A stretch of 12,541 nucleotides of DNA, from assembly GCA_029212425.1 (NCBI GenBank), contig JARGNC010000061.1, forward strand, positions 213 through 12,753, written 5' to 3'. The first letter of the stretch is position 1. Every line of letters begins with the position of its first letter. The stretch comes from Phycisphaerales bacterium. Its GTDB lineage: Bacteria; Planctomycetota; Phycisphaerae; Phycisphaerales; UBA1924. The position numbers and the translations under genes are program-made. The notes below the pieces were generated by a model that ran no database searches, was not told where the DNA came from, and worked only from the letters and a program-made list of their open reading frames with translations. Below, in pieces: positions 8,201-12,541 of this stretch.

Positions 8201-8767
8201 TCGTCCGCCGTAGATGTTGACTTGGGCTACGCCGTCGATTCGTTCGAGGAATGGTTTGACCTCTGTGTCGAGCGCGTCGTAGATGGTGGTGAGGTCGTAA
8301 TCCGCGTGTTTTTTGAGGTTTTCGTCGTTGAAGTCGAGGATGATCCACGCGATGGCGTTTGCGGCTTCATCGCCGCTGGATTCGACGATTTGTGGTTCGG
8401 TAACGCCGTCGGGGTAGTCTGGGACTTGACGGAGTGCATCGGAGACTTCTTGGAGTGCTCTGGTAATGTCTGATCCGACGACGAACTCGAGTGTGATTGC
8501 GGTGGTGCCTTCAGAGGTGGTCGAGGACATGACATCGAGCTTTGTGGTGTTCTTGAGGAACTCTTCTTGCTCTTTGGTGATCTCGTCGATGATTTCTTCA
8601 GGGCTGCGACCGGGCCAGTTTGTCGTGACGGTGATGACGGGGCGCGAGACTGTTGGTGTGAGCTGGATGGGGATCTCGCGCAGACCGATGAGTCCGGCCA
8701 TCACGAGAAGGAACACAGCAACGGTGACGGTGACGGGGCGCGAGATGCACCAAGCGAGCATTCCCAT
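5210..8767 (-). CDS. RND efflux transporter, inner-membrane permease (HAE1-like)
   Basis: This is an 1185-aa proton-driven pump of the AcrB/SwrC type. TM1 is at about residues 12-29, and the first periplasmic porter loop runs about 30-350. TM2-TM6 (about 355-505) include GMVVDNSIVVLEN with Asp422-Asn423 in TM4. TM7 is at about 558-576, and the second porter loop runs about 580-905 and starts with MDYLPAGNRN. TM8-TM12 follow at about 985-1162. The TM10 motif is GVVVNNAILLVH, with Asn1060 where AcrB has Lys940. The protein is longer than the usual 1030-1050 aa, and residues about 922-978 look like two extra helices before TM8. The ATG at 8767 has GGAAGG 8 nt upstream, inside the end of the adaptor gene (4-nt gap). 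No outer-membrane factor gene is nearby. Substrate cannot be told from sequence. Confidence 0.95.
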   Translation of the reverse strand: MGMLAWCISRPVTVTVAVFLLVMAGLIGLREIPIQLTPTVSRPVITVTTNWPGRSPEEIIDEITKEQEEFLKNTTKLDVMSSTTSEGTTAITLEFVVGSDITRALQEVSDALRQVPDYPDGVTEPQIVESSGDEAANAIAWIILDFNDENLKKHADYDLTTIYDALDTEVKPFLERIDGVAQVNIYGGREREARVLTDPVALAQRGLNHVNVIQALQSENENVSAGSISEGKREYRVRLLGRYTTPQQILDTIVAYRNGLPVYVRDVAEIDIGYTKQRGFIRSLARPAIAINVIRQDQANVIDIMSELKVRLDEVRTDILPNIGGSSAAGPVGPDLRLRQVYDETTYITSAISLVTQNLWVGGLIAAAVLLFFLRSWRATGIIAIAIPISIIGTFLILLALGRTLNVVSLAGLAFAVGMVVDNSIVVLENIDRRIGLGESPRRAALRGGGEVWGAILASTLTTVAVFIPVLTIAEEAGQLFRDIAIAIVVSVSLSLLVSIFVIPTACSRWLRPHRNSKSKFFRSIDTLFGLTIVGTKLVDLLGSAIRFMITGVRGWTLRPALIIVMALGSILGAIKLMPPMDYLPAGNRNLVFGGLLIPPGLSLDQRTIIAQRIEDQIHDYAKADINDPASLADLPPIQMFPGMPIFKPVPLDNFFIGAFGTNLFIGATSQNEEVVIPVGHLLTSAMNTIPDSFGGAGQTSLFGRFNSGGSIRIETLGPNLDKVNAATSHMLAIAMEKFGATQASPAPANYSIQQQEMQVLLNDLGRELGLTNQGLGVAIRGLFDGAFVGEYTLGSEAIDLVVVPIGGELDYLEQLADIPIATPAGPVVPVSSIADFIPATSPQEINRIEELPSVAINITPPESMPLQEAMLWIETNVIQEAKDFGLIDSTMRVRLEGSAADLAKIQGAMFGVTDKNHPKGNLRFLIGAGILIATLLAGIPAILQSRKSKNKKLPYAIAGAILMAAFLGALAFTAIGNPQLLTARMVWALLVTYLLMCALFESFLYPLVIIFTVPLAVVGGFAGLKIVHEVTLADPTKAPQQLDVLTMLGFVILIGVVVNNAILLVHQALNFMRGESDDALEQTDSVLEPMPAVDAIILSVKTRTRPILMSVLTSVGGMLPLVLVPGSGSEMYRGLGSVVVGGLLVSTIFTLLLGPLLFSLVRDMRQGMTSTEPDPIPNPKPVHG
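5834..6004 (-). other. Insertion in the RND permease: apparent additional helical hairpin before TM8
   Basis: The segment encodes residues about 922-978. Two hydrophobic stretches (about 922-944 and 954-977) are joined by a very basic loop containing RKSKNKK. In AcrB the periplasmic porter domain leads straight into TM8 here. The basic loop suggests that this turn lies in the cytoplasm, so the pump would have 14 rather than 12 membrane helices while keeping the normal topology on both sides. Confidence 0.6.
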
Positions 8768-8771
8768 GTGA

Positions 8772-9986
8772 TTAGCCTTCCGATCCGGATGCAGGTGTGG
8801 TTGCTGGTGTTGTTGGTGCGGGTGGTGGGTTGCCGTCGAGTTCGAAGATGATCATCGGTTGGGTGGGGAACATGCGTTCGTTGCCTTCGATGACGACCTG
8901 GACTCCGGGACGGATGAGCGGCGAGCGGATGACGACTCGGCTTCCGACGCTGAAGAGGCGTGTGATCGGCGCGAGGGCGGCGGTGCCGTTGTTGTTGTAG
9001 TAGACATACTCTCCGGCGGCGTTGCGGAGGATCGCGTCCTTGCTGACGGTGAGGAGCTCGGCTTGGGTTCCGGTGGGGACCATCGCGGTGAGCGACATTC
9101 CGGGACGGAGCTGGCTTTCAGGATCGTCAACGATCAAGCGGACAGGGAAGAGTCGGCTCAGCGCGTCCGCTTGGGGGACGACCGCGTGGATCTTCGAAGT
9201 CATCGGTTCTGGGATGCTTGGGAGGAGGATTTCGATAGGTGTTGCGGAATCAGCGGAAGCGTTTGCTCGCTCGAGTGCTGGGAGGAGTGATTGAGGGACA
9301 TCGATGCGTGCTTCGAGATCGGTCATGGAGACGATGGTGCAGATTGGATCGCCAGTCGAGATCCATTGTCCTGCTTCGGTTTGTTTGCTGATGACGGTTC
9401 CCGCGAATGGTGCGGTGATGGTCATGTCTGAGAGTTCGATCTGTGCGAGAGCGACATTCGACTTGGTGATCCCGAGATCCGCTTGGGCTTCTGCGAGTTG
9501 TGCGGAGCGTGATGCGACGAGGGTGCGTGCTTGGTCGAGCTGCGCGGGGCCTGCGGAACCTCTTGAGTCGAGTTCTTCGAGTCTGCTGAGGTCGCGCTTC
9601 GCTTGTTCGAGGTCTGCGCTGCGTTGGTCGACGAGTGCTTGTGCGGAGACGAGTTCTGCTTGGGCACGCTCGAACTGGAGTTTGGCGCGTTGGTCGTCGA
9701 GCTTTGCGAGGGTTTGGCCTTGGGTGACTTGGTCGCCTTCTTCGACGAGCATTTCGAGGGTGAGTCCTTCGACCTGCGACGCGAGCTCGGCGGTTCTGCG
9801 TGAGCGGATTTCTCCGGTGACGGGTCTAGCGTCGCTGAGGAGTTCGAGCTTTGCGGTCTCGAGGAAGACTTTGGCGGGGGGTGGGCCGTTCTGTGCGAGG
9901 GTGGTCGATGAGAGGATTGGGATTGGGACCAGCACGGCAATGGTGAGTGCTGCCTTATAGATAGATGATGCGATCGGGTTGTGCAT
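8772..9986 (-). CDS. RND efflux periplasmic adaptor (membrane fusion protein, HlyD/AcrA-like)
   Basis: This is a 404-aa adaptor that couples an RND permease to an outer-membrane channel. Residues 1-32 form a signal peptide (hydrophobic core about 13-29, ending in TTLAQ). No Cys lipobox is present. The two lipoyl half-motifs are at about 66-97 (VEGLTLEMLVEEGDQVTQG) and 188-221 (ITAPFAGTVISKQTEAGQWIS). Between them is an alpha-helical hairpin (about 98-187) rich in Ala, Gln and Glu. A beta-barrel domain (about 222-305, with LRPGMSLTAMVP near its end) and a membrane-proximal domain (about 306-382) follow. The C-terminal tail is Pro/Thr-rich. The start at 9986 is chosen because GGAG lies 6 nt upstream and the signal peptide begins there. 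A longer frame from a TTG at 10064 adds 26 polar residues before the signal and is unlikely. The stop is 4 nt before the permease ATG. Confidence 0.94.
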   Translation of the reverse strand: MHNPIASSIYKAALTIAVLVPIPILSSTTLAQNGPPPAKVFLETAKLELLSDARPVTGEIRSRRTAELASQVEGLTLEMLVEEGDQVTQGQTLAKLDDQRAKLQFERAQAELVSAQALVDQRSADLEQAKRDLSRLEELDSRGSAGPAQLDQARTLVASRSAQLAEAQADLGITKSNVALAQIELSDMTITAPFAGTVISKQTEAGQWISTGDPICTIVSMTDLEARIDVPQSLLPALERANASADSATPIEILLPSIPEPMTSKIHAVVPQADALSRLFPVRLIVDDPESQLRPGMSLTAMVPTGTQAELLTVSKDAILRNAAGEYVYYNNNGTAALAPITRLFSVGSRVVIRSPLIRPGVQVVIEGNERMFPTQPMIIFELDGNPPPAPTTPATTPASGSEG

Positions 9987-9992
9987 TGGGTG

Positions 9993-9996
9993 CTCC
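9993..9996 (-). promoter_or_regulatory. Ribosome binding site that decides the adaptor start
   Basis: GGAG on the minus strand, 6 nt before the ATG at 9986. It favours this start over the upstream TTG at 10064, which has no comparable site. Confidence 0.7.
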
Positions 9997-10111
9997 GCGT
10001 TCTTTGATCTGCTGGCGTCATTTGTTGAGCCGTCGTGGTGAGCAGATGCAGGCGTCGTGAACAATAGTCCGGCTCACTCTGAGTTGCGGAACGAACGGTC
10101 ATAAACTGTGC

Positions 10112-10142
10112 GTGAAATCTTCACTTTCCAGTTCTGGACTGG
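10112..10142. promoter_or_regulatory. Two adjacent inverted repeats upstream of the efflux operon
   Basis: GTGAA (10112-10116) and TTCAC (10120-10124) form perfect inverted arms with a 3-nt spacer. Three bases on, CCAGT (10128-10132) and ACTGG (10138-10142) form a second pair with a 5-nt spacer. They lie in the 182-nt gap between the methyltransferase stop and the adaptor start. They could be operators for a regulator encoded elsewhere, or the second could be a weak terminator stem for the methyltransferase, although no T-tract follows. I see no convincing -35/-10 pair in this gap. Confidence 0.3.
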
Positions 10143-10168
10143 GGTGAACTATTCAGATGTATATTGGT

Positions 10169-11230
10169 TTACGCGACCACGGCTGCGGCTGGTGCGCCGA
10201 CGCCCTTCCATTCGACGCCGTGCGGCGTGACGAGGAAGAGGTATTCTGTATTGCGAAGATGGGTGATCTTCCCGACCTTGGTTCCGGATTGGTTGTGGAT
10301 ACCGATTTGTGCGCCGACATAGCGTTTGTAGTCGTGTCCGATGGTGTAGACATTGCCGTGGGGCGCGAGGATGGATTCCATGGTCGCTTTGTCGAGGTAT
10401 CCCTCGTTGTTGAAGGAGACGAGTTTGTAGGGGCAGCGAACTTTGTTGATGAAGTCTTGCATCGCAATGATGGATTTGGGTTTGGAGTTGAAGTCGGACT
10501 TGCGTGTTTTGCAGTCGATTCGTTTGTTTGCGATGCCGTAGGTTTCAGGTTTGTCCCAGCGGACGAGTGATTCCCAGATGTGGTAGTTTCCGAGGTAGGA
10601 GTGCTGGTTGTATGGGGGGTCGATGTACGCGAGGTCCGCGGTGAGCTGACGCGCGGCGTCCTGCGCTTCGAGGTTGGTTGCGCTGCAGGGGCGGTCTGGG
10701 AGTGATGGGAGAAGATCGGGGACGCGGAGTTCGAGTTTGTTGTGGGCGCGCGGGGCCCATTTTTTGAGGTACGCCATCTGAACTCCGGTGGTGGAGTCGA
10801 CTCGGTCGGCGGCTTCCATCAGCGAGACGAGCATGACGGCTTTGAGGTTCGGGTCCAGGTCTTTGGATTCGATGGACTCGCGGATCGCGTCGATACGAGC
10901 GCCGTTCTCGGGTTTGAAGTAGCGGGCGTCCTCGCAGAATGTTTTGGTGAAGTATCCCGCTTGTGGTGTGATGGCGTTGAACTCGGCGACGAGTTGATCG
11001 GCGTGGTGGAGGACTTTGCTTCGGTCGGCTTGGACATAGCAGGTCGCGAGGCAGTGCGCATAGGTTGCGTAGTCGTTTGCGGTGACTTGATATCCTTGCG
11101 CTTTGAGCGCGTGTCCTACTCGGGAGGTCCCGGAGAAATAATCGACGACGGAGGTGATGCCGTCGAGTGAATCCACCATCTCGAGGATGTTGGGAATGAG
11201 TGTTCTTTTTGATCCGATGTATTTAACCAC
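10169..11230 (-). CDS. D12-class adenine-specific DNA methyltransferase (orphan)
   Basis: The protein transfers a methyl group from S-adenosylmethionine to N6 of adenine in DNA. It is 353 aa from a GTG start. The N-terminal YIGSKR (4-9) is typical of D12 enzymes such as the NlaIII/FokI-type methylases. The AdoMet-binding motif DYFSGTSRVG is at 30-39 and the acidic motif ANDY at 51-54. The catalytic motif DPPY is at 204-207 (10610-10621), followed by a conserved-looking YLGNYHIWESLVRWDKPETYG. The target-recognition region is probably about 75-190. The GTG is chosen because YIGSKR must be included and no nearer start exists; no clear Shine-Dalgarno is seen. The MFS gene ends 75 nt upstream. No restriction nuclease or specificity subunit is in the window, so it looks like a solitary methylase. 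The recognition site cannot be read from the sequence. Confidence 0.9.
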   Translation of the reverse strand: MVKYIGSKRTLIPNILEMVDSLDGITSVVDYFSGTSRVGHALKAQGYQVTANDYATYAHCLATCYVQADRSKVLHHADQLVAEFNAITPQAGYFTKTFCEDARYFKPENGARIDAIRESIESKDLDPNLKAVMLVSLMEAADRVDSTTGVQMAYLKKWAPRAHNKLELRVPDLLPSLPDRPCSATNLEAQDAARQLTADLAYIDPPYNQHSYLGNYHIWESLVRWDKPETYGIANKRIDCKTRKSDFNSKPKSIIAMQDFINKVRCPYKLVSFNNEGYLDKATMESILAPHGNVYTIGHDYKRYVGAQIGIHNQSGTKVGKITHLRNTEYLFLVTPHGVEWKGVGAPAAAVVA

Positions 11231-11255
11231 GCACGGGTATCGGCATGATCGTGCG
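11230..11255 (-). promoter_or_regulatory. Hairpin over the methyltransferase GTG start
   Basis: CGCACG (11250-11255) pairs with CGTGCG (11230-11235) around a 14-nt loop, and an internal ATC/GAT pair may extend the stem. The 3' arm ends on the first base of the GTG start codon. In RNA this could hide the start and lower translation. There is no T-tract to make it a terminator for the upstream transporter. It may be chance. Confidence 0.3.
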
Positions 11256-11305
11256 GTGGGCGTGAATCAGAATTGTCTGGAATTTACTGATGTTTTTGGG
11301 TTGGT

Positions 11306-12541
11306 TTAGGTTTCCATCGATTGTTCTTTAATGACGGCTTTGGAGAGTGATTTGAAACCGAAGGTGCCGCAGAGGGTGATGACGAGACCGACGGCGAAGA
11401 CGAGTGATCCTTCTCCGGGCCAGATTGATTCGTAGAGCGAGTAGAGGGCGACTCCGATGACTGGTGCGGTGAGTCCGCGGACTCCGGTGAGGGTGACATG
11501 GACCGCCATGTAGTCTGTGGAGCGTTCGGGTTTGACGTACTGCAGGTGTCCGAGGTTCCATGCGAGGGCGCCTCCACCAAAGGCGATCCCTCGCGCGACG
11601 GACGCGGCGTAGAGCAACCAGAGCGTGTCGGTCTGGGCGGCGATCAGCGAGAGAATAAAGGTGACGACAAAGACCCAGGAGTGGACAGCGCGGAAGGTGA
11701 CGATGTGGACGCGGTCCATGAACTTTGCCCAGAATGGGATGAAAATGGGCATCATGAGCAGCGGGATGACCTGGGTGAGCATGAGTCCTGGGAGGTAATC
11801 GAGTCCGAACTGTTCTTTGGCGATGATGACGAAGGGCGCCCATGACATCATGTTCCCGATCCCGATCATGAACTGGCAGGTTTGGTAGCGCCGGTAGTCG
11901 CGGTCGTCGAACATGACGCGGATGATGCCGTGGAGGAGGGATTTGATGTTGGAGATGGAGCTGGTGGATTCATCGGACTGGGCTTGCTCACGCGCGAGGA
12001 TGGTGGACTCGGTGCGGACTTTGATGCGTGCGTAGGCGCCGACCCCGATGAGGGCGATGAGTCCGAAGATGGGGATGAGGACGCGGTAGGAGTTTTCGGA
12101 GAGCTGCATGGAGTATCCGAGACCGATCGCGATGAGCGAGGAGATGGTCACGGAGACGGCTTGGAACTTGCCTGTCATTCGAGCGCGCTGGGTGGGGTAG
12201 TTGACCCCCCAGACGGTGGCGCGGATGGTGACGACCCCTGCGAGGCAGATCCGCGCGACATATGCGGCGGCGATGATGATGATCAGACCTGCGGGGGATC
12301 TTGGGGCGGCGGCGATGGCCATGATCGCGACGATGACCATGATCTGGAGACCGGTGATGAAGGGGATTTTTTTGCGTCCGGAGACAGCGATTGCCCAACC
12401 GAACGAAGTGATGTTGGCGAGTGCTGGGGCGGCGATGAGGGCCGCGACGAGGAAGTTGAGGAGGGTATCGGGGACGACACCGTCGTAGAGCTTGCGGACG
12501 ATGAATCCGATGACGGAGCCCTCGGTCGCGGCGATTGCCCA
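11306..12541 (-). CDS. Major facilitator superfamily transporter, C-terminal part (start outside window)
   Basis: The frame is open from the window edge to a TAA at 11306-11308, giving 411 visible residues. An internal ATG at 12340 is not the start, because coding continues upstream with a plausible membrane segment. About ten or eleven hydrophobic helices are visible in two groups. They are separated by a charged central loop (visible residues about 172-222, with RTESTILAREQAQSDESTSS), as expected between the halves of a 12-helix MFS protein. A motif-A-like FWAKFMDRVHIVTFR follows helix 8. The visible start probably corresponds to helix 1 or 2, so only a few dozen residues are missing. Substrate is not recognisable. 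The gene runs into the methyltransferase with a 75-nt gap and no terminator. Confidence 0.85.
   Translation of the reverse strand, partial: WAIAATEGSVIGFIVRKLYDGVVPDTLLNFLVAALIAAPALANITSFGWAIAVSGRKKIPFITGLQIMVIVAIMAIAAAPRSPAGLIIIIAAAYVARICLAGVVTIRATVWGVNYPTQRARMTGKFQAVSVTISSLIAIGLGYSMQLSENSYRVLIPIFGLIALIGVGAYARIKVRTESTILAREQAQSDESTSSISNIKSLLHGIIRVMFDDRDYRRYQTCQFMIGIGNMMSWAPFVIIAKEQFGLDYLPGLMLTQVIPLLMMPIFIPFWAKFMDRVHIVTFRAVHSWVFVVTFILSLIAAQTDTLWLLYAASVARGIAFGGGALAWNLGHLQYVKPERSTDYMAVHVTLTGVRGLTAPVIGVALYSLYESIWPGEGSLVFAVGLVITLCGTFGFKSLSKAVIKEQSMET

Noticed and set aside
8797..8845. GT-rich repetitive stretch near the adaptor C-terminus
   Set aside because: It simply encodes the Pro/Thr/Ala-rich tail of the adaptor; no regular unit long enough to call a repeat array.
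9987..10064. N-terminal extension of the adaptor from a TTG at 10064
   Set aside because: The added 26 residues are polar and precede a normal signal peptide. The internal ATG has a good GGAG site, so the shorter form is preferred.
11270..11285. Small inverted repeat CAGA/TCTG after the MFS gene as a terminator
   Set aside because: The stem is only four base pairs and no T-tract follows.

Overview
All recognisable genes lie on the minus strand, so transcription runs from the right end of the window to the left. The DNA is moderately GC-rich chromosomal-type sequence with almost no non-coding space. I see no mobile element, RNA gene or CRISPR array. A periplasmic adaptor, an RND pump and a signal-peptidase-II lipoprotein point to a diderm bacterium. 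My best guess is a planctomycete, possibly of the Phycisphaerae, from the Cys-rich zinc-ribbon protein, the NfeD/FloA trio and general protein style. That placement is impression rather than proof.

Right part (10169-12541): the C-terminal 411 residues of a major facilitator superfamily transporter, whose start lies beyond the window. It is followed 75 nt later by a D12-class adenine-specific DNA methyltransferase that starts at GTG and has no restriction partner in view.

Centre (4222-9986): a tightly packed efflux unit. A periplasmic adaptor (404 aa from the preferred start) is followed after 4 nt by an 1185-aa RND inner-membrane permease. After 7 nt comes a ChaN/Tiki-family lipoprotein of the haem-binding uptake type. 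No outer-membrane TolC-like channel is encoded, so the pump must borrow one from elsewhere. The permease is longer than the roughly 1030-1050 aa usual for the family, partly because of an apparent additional pair of membrane helices just before the canonical TM8.

Left-centre (600-4186): a membrane-organisation module of three genes. These are a long NfeD with a ClpP-class protease-like domain, five membrane segments and a C-terminal OB fold; a short NfeD whose ATG abuts the previous stop codon; and the flotillin-like protein FloA. The long NfeD carries an acidic, E-P-x-x-repeating linker of about 75 residues between its protease-like and membrane parts. The module ends in a clear intrinsic-type terminator hairpin at 531-551.

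Left end (1-422): the first 140 codons of a two-zinc-site protein that leaves the window before its C-terminus, with a plausible extended -10 promoter upstream.

The genes from 600 to 9986 may form one envelope operon (efflux, haem/Tiki lipoprotein, NfeD/FloA), with a possible internal promoter before the long NfeD. No element here is clearly a wholly new system. The most unusual points are the RND helix insertion, the pump-lipoprotein-NfeD-FloA neighbourhood, and a strong excess of the palindrome ATCGCGAT.
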